A DNA stretch of 64,000 nt from Halomonas gemina (GTDB lineage Bacteria; Pseudomonadota; Gammaproteobacteria; Pseudomonadales; Halomonadaceae), in contig NZ_JAMJPK010000003.1 of assembly GCF_023554995.1 (NCBI RefSeq), positions 434,001-498,000 on the forward strand. The letters are read 5' to 3'. The notes under the pieces were generated by a model. That model worked only from the letters and a program-made list of their open reading frames with translations. It was not told the origin of the DNA and did not search any database. The first letter of the stretch is position 1. The number at the start of each line of letters is the position of its first letter. The translations under genes were made by a program, and so were the position numbers. This document shows, piece by piece, positions 24,211-33,439 of the stretch.

Positions 24211-24972
24211 TCAGGGCCGGGACTGGGCAGCGCTCCCGCGCAGCTGGATGGCCCGACGCATGAAGGCCAGGATCCAGCGCACCATCAGGGTGTTGTCCAC
24301 TGGCGCCGAGAGCGACGCCTGCCCCTCACGCACCCGGTGGTGGCCGACCAGGTCGGCGCGCAGCGCCATCAGCTCCCGGGAGTAGGCCCGGGTGAACTCG
24401 GGATGGCCCTGCACGCCGAGGAAGTGCTCGCCGACCTGCATCAGGTAGGCCGGGCAGAAGTCGCTGCCGCCCAGCACCCGGGCGCCCTCCGGCAGCCGCT
24501 CCACCTGGTCCTGGTGGCTCACCAGCAGGTCGAGTCCCGGCTGCCAGGGCACCATCCAGTCGGCCCGCTCGCTGACCCGGTTGAACGACAGGCCCACGCC
24601 CCAGCCCCTGCCGCTCTTCTCCACCTCGCCGCCCAGCGCCCGGGCCATCAGCTGGTGGCCGAAGCAGATGCCCACCAGCGGCTTGCCCGCCGCCCAGAGG
24701 GCGCGCACGAAGGCCTCGAGCTCGGCGATCCAGGGCAGGTCGTCGTTGACCCCGAACTTCGACCCCGTGGTCAGCCAGGCGTCCACCGCCTCGACGTCGT
24801 CGGGAATCTCGCCGTCCAGGCAGCGCCAGACCCGGAACGTCAGGCTCGGGTCGACGCGATGGAACAGCGCCTCGAACATCTCGGGGTAGTTACCATGGCG
24901 CCCGCGCAGCGCCGGCGCCACGTCGTCACACTGCAGCAGTCCGATCACCATGCCCTGCCCTCCCCGCGTCAT
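24211..24972 (-). CDS. Class I glutamine amidotransferase, probable gamma-glutamyl hydrolase
   Basis: A 253-residue class I amidotransferase-like hydrolase with the nucleophile Cys near residue 103 (VGICFGHQLMARALGG) and the His-Glu pair in GVQGHPEFT. Such free-standing domains include YfeJ-like and gamma-glutamyl amide hydrolases. It is the last gene of an operon with a glutamine-synthetase-like ligase, Fe-alcohol dehydrogenase and aldehyde dehydrogenase. Removal of a gamma-glutamyl group at the end of the pathway is therefore the likely job (inference). An ATG seven codons in (24951, MVIGLLQ) is an alternative start. Confidence 0.8.
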   Translation of the reverse strand: MTRGGQGMVIGLLQCDDVAPALRGRHGNYPEMFEALFHRVDPSLTFRVWRCLDGEIPDDVEAVDAWLTTGSKFGVNDDLPWIAELEAFVRALWAAGKPLVGICFGHQLMARALGGEVEKSGRGWGVGLSFNRVSERADWMVPWQPGLDLLVSHQDQVERLPEGARVLGGSDFCPAYLMQVGEHFLGVQGHPEFTRAYSRELMALRADLVGHHRVREGQASLSAPVDNTLMVRWILAFMRRAIQLRGSAAQSRP

Positions 24973-25027
24973 CTCGCCCCCCTCTTCCGCGCGACCAGGC
25001 GCGCAACCGGCCCGCCGACCGCCTCGC

Positions 25028-26209
25028 TCAGAGCCGGCCCTCCACGGCCGCCACGAAGAGGTCGCGGTACTCGTCGGCCGTGAAGGCGACGGGGTTGGTC
25101 CCCGAGGAGGGGTCCTCCACCGCCATGCGTCCCACCCGGTCGGCGCGCCCGCTATCGATGCCCAGCTCGGCCAGGGTGTGCGGGATGCCGAGCCGCTCGC
25201 GCAGGTCCAGCACCCAGTCGATCACGCTGGCCGTCCCGGGCTGGTTCAGGGCGAGGTAGCGCCCCAGGCGCACCATGGGTTCGCCGATGGCCCGTTCGTT
25301 GGCGCGCAGCACATAGGGCATCAGCACCGCATTGAGGGTGCCGTGGTGGGCGTCGTGCAGGGCCCCGAGGGGGTGGGCCAGGGCGTGCATGGCGCCCAGC
25401 CCGCGCTGGAAGGCGGTGGCGCCCATGCTCGAGGCCACCAGCATGTTCATGCGCGCCTCGAGGTCTCCGCCGTCGGCGAAGGCCCGGGGCAGGAAGTCGC
25501 GTACTCGCCGCACCCCCTCCACGGCGATGCCCTCCGCCATGGGATGGAACGTCGGCGAGCACCAGGCCTCCAGGCAGTGGGAGAGCGCGTCCATGCCGGT
25601 GGCCGCGGTGATGGCCGACGGCAGGCCGACGGTGAGCTCCGGGTCGAGGATGACCCGGTCCGGCACCATGCCGGGGTGGAAGATGATCCGCTTGACGTGG
25701 GCCGCCTCGTCGGTGATCACCGAGGCGCGCCCCACCTCGGAACCGGTGCCGGCGGTGGTGGGCACGGCCACGCAGGGCACGATGGCCGCCCCGTCGGCAT
25801 GGGTCCAGTTGTCACCCACGTCCTCCAGCGCCCACAGCGAGAGCCCCTCGCGCTGGCGGGCCATCAGCGCCACGGCCTTGGCGGCATCGAGTCCCGAGCC
25901 ACCGCCGAAGGCGATCACCCCGTCGTGGCCGCCGTCGTTGAAGGCGGCCACCCCGGCCAGCACGTTGGCCCCGGTGGGATTGCCCTTGATCTCGCTGAAT
26001 ACCTCGATGGCCAGGCCCTCGGCACGGGCCAGGTCGAGGATGTCGCGCACCATGGGCAGTCCGGCCAGCCCGGGGTCGGTGACCAACAGTGGCGCGGTCA
26101 TGCCGAGTTCCCGGCACAGCCCCGGGAGCTCGCGGACGCGGCCGGGGCCGGTGAGGATGGGGGCCGGGTAGTTCCAGCCCATGCGGTAGTGGTCGGGTTC
26201 GAAGCTCAT
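25028..26209 (-). CDS. Iron-containing alcohol dehydrogenase
   Basis: A 393-residue group III alcohol dehydrogenase. The NAD-binding loop 'VIAFGGGSGLDAAKAVAL', the 'PTTAGTGSEVGRASVITDE' motif and the metal-binding stretch 'GATAFQRGLGAMHALAHPLGALHDAHHGTLNAVLMP', with its histidines, are all clear. It should interconvert an alcohol and an aldehyde. It lies between the aldehyde dehydrogenase and amidotransferase genes of the operon, where oxidation of a gamma-glutamylated amino alcohol would fit. The ATG has a ggagg site 5 bases upstream. The frame stays open far beyond it, but that is the shadow of the upstream gene. Confidence 0.92.
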   Translation of the reverse strand: MSFEPDHYRMGWNYPAPILTGPGRVRELPGLCRELGMTAPLLVTDPGLAGLPMVRDILDLARAEGLAIEVFSEIKGNPTGANVLAGVAAFNDGGHDGVIAFGGGSGLDAAKAVALMARQREGLSLWALEDVGDNWTHADGAAIVPCVAVPTTAGTGSEVGRASVITDEAAHVKRIIFHPGMVPDRVILDPELTVGLPSAITAATGMDALSHCLEAWCSPTFHPMAEGIAVEGVRRVRDFLPRAFADGGDLEARMNMLVASSMGATAFQRGLGAMHALAHPLGALHDAHHGTLNAVLMPYVLRANERAIGEPMVRLGRYLALNQPGTASVIDWVLDLRERLGIPHTLAELGIDSGRADRVGRMAVEDPSSGTNPVAFTADEYRDLFVAAVEGRL

Positions 26210-26223
26210 GGGGACCTCCGCCG

Positions 26224-27609
26224 TCAGGCATGCTTGAGATGGAAGGACTTGGGCCGGGTCAGGGTCTCGTAGCCCAGCCGCGACAGCGAACAGCCACGCC
26301 CGGACTGCTTGACGCCCGTCCAGGCCAGTTCCGGGTCCAGGTAGTCGCAGCGGTTGGTGAAGACCGTGCCGGCCTCCAGCCGCCGGGCGATGGCCTCGCC
26401 GGCGACGAGGTCGCGGGTGAACACCGCCGCGGTGAGGCCGAAGGCGCTGTCGTTCATCAGCGCGATGGCCGCCTCGTCGTCGGCCACCGGCATGACGCCC
26501 ACCACCGGACCGAAGCTCTCCTCGGTCATCACGCGCATGCCGTGGTCGACCCCGGTCAGCAGCTGGGGCGCCAGGTAGGCGCTGCCGGGCACCGAGAGCG
26601 GGTAGTCGCCGGGATCGATCCAGGCGGTGGCGCCGGCCGCCACCGCCTCCTCCACCTGGCCGCGCACGAAGTCCGCCGCCGCCGGCCTGACCAGCGGGCC
26701 GAGGGTCGTCGCCGGATCGGTGGGGTTGCCGAGCCTGAGCTGGCGCACCCAGGCCACCGCGCGCTCGACGAAGGCGTCGTGGATCGAGGCATCGACGTAG
26801 AGACGCTCGATGGCGCAGCAGCTCTGCCCCGAGTTGAAGAAGGCCCCGTCCATCACCCCGTCCACCGCGGCATCGAGGTCGACATCGGCGCGCACGTAGG
26901 CCGGGTCCTTGCCTCCCAGCTCCAGGCCGGTGGCGATGAAGCGCCCGGCGGCGTTGCGCTCGACCATGGCCCCACCCGCCACCGAGCCGGTGAAGGCAAC
27001 GTGGTCGAGCCGCGGGTCGCGGATCAGTGCCTCGGTGTCGGCGTGGGAGAGGTGCAGGTGCTGGAAGACACCGGCCGGCAGCCCGGCCTCGTCGCAGGCC
27101 TGCTGGAGGCGCTCGGCGCACAGCGGCGTCTGGGCAGAGTGCTTGAGGAGCACGCTGTTGCCGGCCATGATCGTCGGCACCAGGGCGTTCACCGCGGTCA
27201 TGTAGGGGTAGTTCCAGGGCGCCACCACCAGCGATACCCCGAGCGGCTCGCGGGTGATGTAGCGCGTGAAGCCGGGCTTCTCAGCCAGGTGGATCGGCGC
27301 CAGCGCCTCCTCGGCCAGGGCGATCATGGTCCGCGCCCGCTCCTCGAAGCCGCCCACCTCGCCGGCGGCGGCGGCGATGGGCCGTCCCATCTGCCAGGTC
27401 AGCTCCTCCACCAGGGCGTCGCGGCGGGCCACGAAGGCATCCACCATGCGCGAGCAGAGACGCGCGCGCTCCTCCACCGGCACCTCGCGCCAGGCGCGCT
27501 GTGCCGCCACAGCCCGGTCGAGGGCCGCCTCGATGGCCGCCGCAGAGGCCTGTTCCCGCTCCACGTAGACCGAACCGTCCACCGGCGAAATCGTGCGCTG
27601 TATGGCCAT
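26224..27609 (-). CDS. Aldehyde dehydrogenase family protein
   Basis: A 461-residue NAD(P)-dependent aldehyde dehydrogenase. The catalytic base is in 'GLELGGKDPAYV' and the nucleophile in 'FFNSGQSCCAIERLYVD'; 'APWNYPYMTAVNALVPTIMAGNSVLLKHS' is the coenzyme site. It is shorter than many family members (about 490), like succinate-semialdehyde-type enzymes. The ATG at 27609 has an aggagggg site; an upstream in-frame start at 27639 is less likely. It sits 14 bp before the Fe-alcohol dehydrogenase gene and should oxidise the aldehyde made by it. Confidence 0.92.
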   Translation of the reverse strand: MAIQRTISPVDGSVYVEREQASAAAIEAALDRAVAAQRAWREVPVEERARLCSRMVDAFVARRDALVEELTWQMGRPIAAAAGEVGGFEERARTMIALAEEALAPIHLAEKPGFTRYITREPLGVSLVVAPWNYPYMTAVNALVPTIMAGNSVLLKHSAQTPLCAERLQQACDEAGLPAGVFQHLHLSHADTEALIRDPRLDHVAFTGSVAGGAMVERNAAGRFIATGLELGGKDPAYVRADVDLDAAVDGVMDGAFFNSGQSCCAIERLYVDASIHDAFVERAVAWVRQLRLGNPTDPATTLGPLVRPAAADFVRGQVEEAVAAGATAWIDPGDYPLSVPGSAYLAPQLLTGVDHGMRVMTEESFGPVVGVMPVADDEAAIALMNDSAFGLTAAVFTRDLVAGEAIARRLEAGTVFTNRCDYLDPELAWTGVKQSGRGCSLSRLGYETLTRPKSFHLKHA

Positions 27610-27771
27610 GCTCCCCTCCTCGGACAAATGACAGGACAACCGGTGTCAGCACTCGCGGCTGATCCGGCGACAGGTCTTCGCGGGGGCGCTGTGAATCCCT
27701 CCCTGGACGCTACCGATGCCATCCCTGGCATAGGACCCCCGCTACGGCCTGTCCCCGGCGCCGCTCGGCGC

Positions 27772-29151
27772 TCAAATAATCTCGAAATAGCGATCCAACT
27801 CCCAATCCGTGATATGGCGCCGGAACTGGCGCTCCTCCCATTCGCGGGTCGCCGCGAAGTGCTCGACGAAGTCGTCGCCGAAGAGGTCACGGGCCGCCGT
27901 CGAGCCCCGCAGGCGCTGGGCGGCCTCCCACAGGGTGCGGGGCAGCGCCTGGTGCGGGGGGTGCTCGCGATCGTAGGCGTTGCCCTCGACCGGCGGGTCG
28001 GGCTCGAGGCGCTGCTCGATGCCCCAGAGCCCCGAGGCGATGGCCGCGGCCATCGCCAGGTAGGGGTTGGCGTCGGCGCTGCCCAGGCGGTACTCGACCC
28101 GCTGGGAGGCCTCGCTGCCGGGAATCACGCGCAGCGCGGTGGTCCGGTTCTCGACGCCCCAGGTGGCATCGGTGGGCGCCCAGAAGCCGGGAATCAGCCG
28201 GGTGTAGCTGTTGATGGTGGGGGCGAACATCGCCAGCAGCTCGGGCATCAGGGCCTGCTGACCGGCCACGAAGTGGCGCTGCAGGTCGCTCATCCGGTCC
28301 GGCGCCGCGGCATCGAAGAAGGCCGAGGTGCCGCTGTCGGCATGGTTCAGCGAGAGGTGGATATGGCCGCTCTGGCCGGGATAGTCCGGCGACCACTTGG
28401 CCATGAAGGTGGCCATCAGGCCACGCCGCTGGGCCCACACCTTGGTGAAGGTCTTGAACAGGGCCCCCTTGTCGGCGGCGGCGAGCGCCTCGTCCACCCC
28501 GATGGCCGCCTCGAGCACCCCGGGGCCGGTCTCGGTGTGCAGCCCCTCGATGGGGAAGTCCATGGCCTCGGCCATGGCCAGCAGCTCGTGGTAGAGCTCG
28601 CCATGCACCGAGCTTCTGAGCATGGAGTAGCCCATCATGTCGGGGGTGAACGGCCGCAAGTGGCGAAAGCCCTTCTCGCGGACCGATTCCGGCGTCTCAT
28701 GGAAGAGGAAGAACTCGTACTCCAGGGCGGCACGGGCCCTGAGGCCCATCGCCTCGGCCCGGGCCAGCACCCGCCTGAGCAGGCCGCGCGGGCAGATCGC
28801 CTCGGCGGGGCCCTCGAACTCGGCGAGGAAGAGCAGCATGTCGCCTTCGGCGGGTACCTCGCGGCAGCTCTGCGGCACGATGCGCAGCGGCGCATCCGGA
28901 TAGCCGGTGTGCCAGCCGGTGAAGCGCACGTTGTCGTAGAGTTCATCCTTGCTGTCCCAGCCCAGCACCACGTCGCAGAACTGGAACCCCTTCTCCAGGG
29001 AGGCGAAAAACTTCGCGCGCCCCATGTACTTGCCGAGCATCACGCCGTCGATGTCAAACATCCCCACCTTGACGTGGCTGAGGCCACGGGCCTCGACGAT
29101 GCGACGCGCGTCCTCGGCACTGGCGACCGCTCTTGGCTGCAATCGGCTCAT
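27772..29151 (-). CDS. Glutamine-synthetase-like gamma-glutamyl ligase
   Basis: A 459-residue member of the glutamine synthetase family, in the PuuA/GlnT-like branch rather than housekeeping GlnA. Visible family features are the beta-grasp N-domain with 'KVGMFDIDGVMLGKYMGRAKF', the ATP/metal segment 'ALEYEFFLFHETPES', 'GQSGHIHLSLNH' and the 'RVEYRLGSADANPYLAMAA' motif. Members of this branch couple glutamate to amines (putrescine, ethanolamine, isopropylamine). The neighbouring alcohol and aldehyde dehydrogenases and the amidotransferase suggest an amino alcohol as the amine. A gaggag site precedes the ATG. Confidence 0.88.
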   Translation of the reverse strand: MSRLQPRAVASAEDARRIVEARGLSHVKVGMFDIDGVMLGKYMGRAKFFASLEKGFQFCDVVLGWDSKDELYDNVRFTGWHTGYPDAPLRIVPQSCREVPAEGDMLLFLAEFEGPAEAICPRGLLRRVLARAEAMGLRARAALEYEFFLFHETPESVREKGFRHLRPFTPDMMGYSMLRSSVHGELYHELLAMAEAMDFPIEGLHTETGPGVLEAAIGVDEALAAADKGALFKTFTKVWAQRRGLMATFMAKWSPDYPGQSGHIHLSLNHADSGTSAFFDAAAPDRMSDLQRHFVAGQQALMPELLAMFAPTINSYTRLIPGFWAPTDATWGVENRTTALRVIPGSEASQRVEYRLGSADANPYLAMAAAIASGLWGIEQRLEPDPPVEGNAYDREHPPHQALPRTLWEAAQRLRGSTAARDLFGDDFVEHFAATREWEERQFRRHITDWELDRYFEII

Positions 29152-29244
29152 GGCACCTCCTCATCCTGCCGGGAGCTCTCCCGCCGTCGATGGACGGCGA
29201 GCCTGCGGGGCGGGCGACGGGCGCCGCACCACCCCGTGCGTTGC

Positions 29245-30300
29245 TCAGGAGTAGCGGTAGGGAGGGCCGGCCTCCTGCATGGTCTGGCGGTAGTCCTTGA
29301 GGATCTGCACCAGCTTGGCGCTGCGCTCGCTCTCCTGGGCGATCTCGTCCCAGAACGACAGCGCCTCGTCCTCGATGGTCTGCCACTCCTCCTCGGGGAT
29401 CGAGGTCAGCTCCAGCTTGCCGCCGGTGGTGCGGTAGTGCGCCTCGCCCCACCAGTACCAGTGCTGGCGGTAGTAGTGGGAGCTGTCCATACACAGCCGG
29501 AACAGCGTCTTCAAGTGCTCGGGCAGCTCCTCCCAGCGCTCGGTGTTGGCGAAGTAGGAGCCCGACCAGGCGCCGGAGATGTTGTTGGTCAGGTAGTAGT
29601 TGCTGACATTGGCCCAGCCCACGGTGTAGGCCTCGGTGATGCCGGCCCAGGCGATGCCGTCGAGCTCGCGAGTCTGCATGGCGACCTCGATGTCCTCCCA
29701 GGGCAGGGTCACCGGCACCACGCCGAAGCGGCTGAGGAAGCGCCCCGCCGTGGGGAAGGTGAAGACCCGCTTGCCTTCCAGGTCCTTGATGCTGCGGATC
29801 GGTTCCCGGGTGACGAAGTTGCAGGGATCCCAGGAGCCGGAACCCAGCCAGGTCACGCCCTCCACCTCGCCGTAGGCCTCCTCCCAGATCTCCTTGAGGC
29901 CGTAGTGGTGGAACAGCGCCGGCACGTCGAGGCTGTAGCGCGAGGCGAAGGGGAAGTAGCCGCCGAACACCGAGACGTCCACCGGGGCGTTGATGGAGTC
30001 GTCGTCGCTCTGCACCGCATCGATGGTGCCGCGCTGCATGGCGCGGAACAGCTCGCCGGTGGGTACCAGCTGGTCGGCGTAGTAGAGCTCGATCTCCATC
30101 TCGCCGTTGGCGGCCCGGTTGAAGGCATCGATGGAGGGCTTGATGACATGCTCGGCCAGCGCCGGGCCGGCATAGGTCTGCAGGCGCCAGCGGATCGGGC
30201 TGGACTGCGCCTGCACGTAGGGGGCGCCGACGCTGGCCGCCCCGACCGTGGCGGCGGTGGCCACCCCGGCCTTCTTGAGGAAATCGCGACGGTTGGTCAT
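29245..30300 (-). CDS. TRAP transporter DctP-type binding protein
   Basis: A 351-residue periplasmic binding protein of a TRAP transporter, with a twin-arginine signal (TNRRDFLKK, hydrophobic stretch to about residue 31). The DctP fold is marked by 'FRAMQRGTIDAVQS' and 'LEGKRVFTFPTAGRFLSRFGVVPVTLPWEDIEVAMQTRELDGI'. Its group includes 2-oxo acid and other carboxylate binders; the ligand is unknown. A caggag site supports the chosen ATG over one 12 codons upstream. It lies between dctM and the ligase gene, so the imported compound is probably the substrate of the operon. Confidence 0.9.
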   Translation of the reverse strand: MTNRRDFLKKAGVATAATVGAASVGAPYVQAQSSPIRWRLQTYAGPALAEHVIKPSIDAFNRAANGEMEIELYYADQLVPTGELFRAMQRGTIDAVQSDDDSINAPVDVSVFGGYFPFASRYSLDVPALFHHYGLKEIWEEAYGEVEGVTWLGSGSWDPCNFVTREPIRSIKDLEGKRVFTFPTAGRFLSRFGVVPVTLPWEDIEVAMQTRELDGIAWAGITEAYTVGWANVSNYYLTNNISGAWSGSYFANTERWEELPEHLKTLFRLCMDSSHYYRQHWYWWGEAHYRTTGGKLELTSIPEEEWQTIEDEALSFWDEIAQESERSAKLVQILKDYRQTMQEAGPPYRYS

Positions 30301-30388
30301 GGGTCTTCTCCTGCGATGGTGGTTGTTGTTCGGCAAGGTCGTTGCAGTCGCGTGTCGTCACCTCCTTGGGAGCGCTCGCCCCGGTCGC

Positions 30389-31699
30389 TCAATAGCCGCG
30401 ATAGAGCTGCGGCAGCCACAGCGCCAGCTGCGGGAAGACGGTGATCAGCGCCAGTCCCACCAGCATGATGCCCACGAAGGGCCAGACGCTGCGGTAGATG
30501 TCGCCCAGCGAGATCTCCGGCGGCGCCATGGCGCGCATCAGGAAGAGGTTGTAGCCGAAGGGTGGGGTCATGTAGGCGATCTGCACGGTGATGGTATAGA
30601 GCACCCCGTACCAGATCGGGTCGAAGCCCAGGCTGATCACCAGCGGCACGTAGAGCGGCGCGACGATCACCAGCATGGCGGTATCGTCGAGGAACATGCC
30701 GAGCAGGATGTAGGAGAGCTGCATCATCACGAGTATCTGCCAGGGGCTCATGCCGATGTGGTCGAGGAAGAGTCCCTCGATGGCGCGCACGGCCCCGAGC
30801 CCGTCGAACACCGCCCCGAAGCAGAGAGCGGCGAGGATGATCCACATGAACATGCAGCTGATGCCCAGCGTCTTGTGCAGCGTCGCTTCCATCACCTTGC
30901 CGGTGAGCCGCCGCTTGGCCAGCGCCGCCAGGGCGCCGACGGCCGAGCTCTCCACCAGGCTGGTCACGCCCATCAGGAACAGGCCGGTCATGAAGAAGAA
31001 GATCAGCAGCGGCAGGATACCGGCGCGCAGCAGGCGCAGCTTCTCGGCCAGGCTAAGGTTGCGCTCCTCGGCGGGCAGTGCCGGCCCCAGGTGGGGCTGG
31101 AAGTGGCAGCGCACGACGATGTAGAGCACGAAGAGCCCGGCCAGGATCAGCCCGGGGATGGCCCCCGCCAGCCACAGCTGGCTGACCGGCTGGCGGGCGA
31201 TCATGCCGTAGAGCACCAGCACCACGCTGGGCGGCACCAGGATGCCCAGCGAGCTGCCCGCCTGAATCACCCCGGTGACCATGGTCTTGTCGTAGCCGCG
31301 GCGCAAAAGCTCCGGCAGGGCGATGGTCGCGCCGATGGCCATCCCCGCCACGCTCAGGCCGTTCATCGCCGAGATCACCACCATCAGGCCGATGGTGCCC
31401 ACCGCCAGGCCCCCCTTCAGCGAGCCCATCCAGACGTGGAACATCTCGTAGAGCTCGCCGGCGATGCCCGATTCCGAGAGCATGTAGCCCATGAAGATGA
31501 ACAGCGGCAGGGTCAGCAGCGGATACCAGTTCATCAGCTGGATCGCCGCCGTGAACGGCATCTCGATCCCGCCGTCGCCCCACAGCAGCAGCGCCGAGGC
31601 GGCCCCGACGAAGCCGATGACGCCGAACACCCGCTGCCCGGTGAGCAGCAGCAGCATCATGGTCGAGAACATCAGCGCGGCGATGGTCTGGTAGGTCAT
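30389..31699 (-). CDS. dctM: TRAP transporter large permease (DctM)
   Basis: A 436-residue integral membrane protein with about 12 helices, the large TRAP permease that moves substrate with sodium. Family stretches include 'YPLLTLPLFIFMGYMLSESGIAGELY', 'GIQAGSSLGILVPPS'-like sequence (seen as GVIQAGSSLGILVPPS) and 'PPFGYNLFLMRAM'. Its ATG overlaps the stop of dctQ by 4 bases (ATGA), so the two subunits are coupled. The frame extends upstream over dctQ without being used. Confidence 0.92.
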   Translation of the reverse strand: MTYQTIAALMFSTMMLLLLTGQRVFGVIGFVGAASALLLWGDGGIEMPFTAAIQLMNWYPLLTLPLFIFMGYMLSESGIAGELYEMFHVWMGSLKGGLAVGTIGLMVVISAMNGLSVAGMAIGATIALPELLRRGYDKTMVTGVIQAGSSLGILVPPSVVLVLYGMIARQPVSQLWLAGAIPGLILAGLFVLYIVVRCHFQPHLGPALPAEERNLSLAEKLRLLRAGILPLLIFFFMTGLFLMGVTSLVESSAVGALAALAKRRLTGKVMEATLHKTLGISCMFMWIILAALCFGAVFDGLGAVRAIEGLFLDHIGMSPWQILVMMQLSYILLGMFLDDTAMLVIVAPLYVPLVISLGFDPIWYGVLYTITVQIAYMTPPFGYNLFLMRAMAPPEISLGDIYRSVWPFVGIMLVGLALITVFPQLALWLPQLYRGY

Positions 31700-32208
31700 T
31701 CGATGACCTCCCCGCGGATCCGCGCGATGTCCTTGAAGAAGGTCGAGAGGCACTGCAGCAGCATCAGCAGGATGCCGAGGGTCATGATGATCTTGATCGG
31801 CGCCAGGGGCGGGGCCCAGGTGGTGTAGCTGGTCTCGCCGTAGCGCAGCGCATAGCCGGTGCTGGAGATGCCGCCGGCCAGCAGGGCCCCGAGGAAGACG
31901 AACAGCAGCAGCATGGTCAGAACATCGACCAGGGCCCGGGTGCGGTCGGACCAGCGCGAATAGAAGAGGTCCATGCGCACGTGGGAATCGAGCTGCATGG
32001 AGTAGGCCCCGCCCAGCAGGTAGTAGCTGGCCATCAGGAACTGGGAGACCTCGATGCCCCACACCAGCGGGCTGTTGAACAGGCTGCGCGAGATGGAGGC
32101 ATAGAGCAGCAGGCCAATCATCACGAAGATCAGCAGCATCACCAGGCGCCCCACCCGACGGTTGAAGGCATCCACCCAGCGCACGTAACAGACGATGGCT
32201 CTCGGCAT
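31696..32208 (-). CDS. dctQ: TRAP transporter small permease (DctQ)
   Basis: A 170-residue small membrane subunit with four helices, as expected for DctQ. The 'NSPLVWGIEVSQFLMASYYLLGGAYSMQLDSHVRMDLFY' region is the DctQ signature. First gene of the seven-gene operon that runs to the amidotransferase. The region from its start back to the LysR gene (about 170 bases) holds a GC-rich leader with no clear hairpin. Confidence 0.88.
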   Translation of the reverse strand: MPRAIVCYVRWVDAFNRRVGRLVMLLIFVMIGLLLYASISRSLFNSPLVWGIEVSQFLMASYYLLGGAYSMQLDSHVRMDLFYSRWSDRTRALVDVLTMLLLFVFLGALLAGGISSTGYALRYGETSYTTWAPPLAPIKIIMTLGILLMLLQCLSTFFKDIARIRGEVIE

Positions 32209-32378
32209 GGCGTTGTCATTGTTCCCGGGCCGACGATGCCTGGAGTCTTGGCAGGCCCGGGAGGAACCGCAAGCAGCATCGGCCTCGACAACGGCTGAAC
32301 TATCGACAGAACCGATAGTGCATGCCACAGGGGCAACCGCGGGCACCCTGCCCCGTCGGGGGGCAGAGCCGCGGGGAC

Positions 32379-33338
32379 TCAGGCGTCGAAGCGGATCCCC
32401 TCGGCCAGCCAGGGCAGCTCGCGGGTGATCTCGGCCAGGAAGTGGCGCTCGAGGAGCCGGCGGCTGTCGCTGGCCAGCAGGGCCGGCAGCGCGCCGAGTT
32501 CGTCGCGCCGCGCGACCAGGGTCAGCTGGCGGGCGAAGGGGCCGGTGGGCAGGGGCGCGACCCGCACCCGCAGCCCGGTCAGGCCCGCCTGATAGAGGCA
32601 CAGCGGGGTGGTGATGGCCCAGCCGGCCCCGGCACTCACCAGGCTGAGCAGCGCGAAGGTGTTGTCCAGGTGCAGCCGTGCCGGCAGCTCCAGCTGGTTG
32701 AGGCGCAGGTGGCGCTCGATCGCCTGGCCGATCAGCGACTGGGGGGTGTAGCGCATGAAGTCGAGCTGGCGGGCCAGCCAGCGCAGGTTGTCCAGGGGGC
32801 CAGGCACCTCCGCGGGCACCACCAGCACGAAGGGCTCGCCGAGCACGGCGTGGCGCTCCAGGCCGTCGTAGTTCTCCAGCCGGTCGTCGGAGATGATGAT
32901 GTCCACGTGCCGGGTGAGCAGCGCATGGCCGTGCATGTGCGAGAGCCCGGTGGTGAGGGTGTAGTCCCCGGTGTGGCGGCGGATCACCTCGATCAGCGGC
33001 TGGCCGACCGCGGTGGCCAGCGAGTCCACCAGCGCCATGCGCACCTGGTGCAGCTGTCCCGCCGTCCCCGAGAGCAGCTCGCGCCGGGTGGCCCGGGCCT
33101 CCTCGAGCATGCGCCGGGCCCGGTCGTGGAACAGCCGCCCGGCACTGGTGGGCTCCAGCGGCCGGCTGTGGCGCTTGAACAGGGCCACCCCCAGGGCATG
33201 CTCCAGGTTGGCCAGGCATTGCGACACCGAGGACTGCGTCAGCCCGAGGCGCCGGGCGGCGGCACTCTGGCTGCCCTGCTCCAGGGCCTCGACGAAGATC
33301 TCCATGCTGCGCAGGTCGAATCCGAATCCGTTTCGCAT
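32379..33338 (-). CDS. LysR-type regulator
   Basis: A 319-residue LysR-type regulator with the N-terminal helix-turn-helix 'RSMEIFVEALEQGSQSAAARRLGLTQSSVSQCLANLEHAL' and a substrate-binding effector domain. It lies immediately upstream of the dctQMP-ligase-dehydrogenase operon on the same strand and is its most likely regulator (inference from position). The ATG at 33338 has a gggag site; an open frame extends 37 codons upstream without one. Confidence 0.88.
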   Translation of the reverse strand: MRNGFGFDLRSMEIFVEALEQGSQSAAARRLGLTQSSVSQCLANLEHALGVALFKRHSRPLEPTSAGRLFHDRARRMLEEARATRRELLSGTAGQLHQVRMALVDSLATAVGQPLIEVIRRHTGDYTLTTGLSHMHGHALLTRHVDIIISDDRLENYDGLERHAVLGEPFVLVVPAEVPGPLDNLRWLARQLDFMRYTPQSLIGQAIERHLRLNQLELPARLHLDNTFALLSLVSAGAGWAITTPLCLYQAGLTGLRVRVAPLPTGPFARQLTLVARRDELGALPALLASDSRRLLERHFLAEITRELPWLAEGIRFDA

Positions 33339-33439
33339 CCCGTGCTCTCCCGGCACCAAGCTGTCGCCGAATGGCGACCCGGAACTCCTGCCGGCGGCCC
33401 CGGTCAATCGGTCCGCATCGTCACGCCAGGGAGGTTCCG

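Noticed and set aside
26230..30444. Very long open frame (over 1400 codons) on the plus strand, opposite the dehydrogenase/ligase/TRAP operon
   Set aside because: It has no domain, an odd His/Gly/Arg-rich composition and lies antisense to four well-recognised genes; high GC makes such stop-free shadows common.
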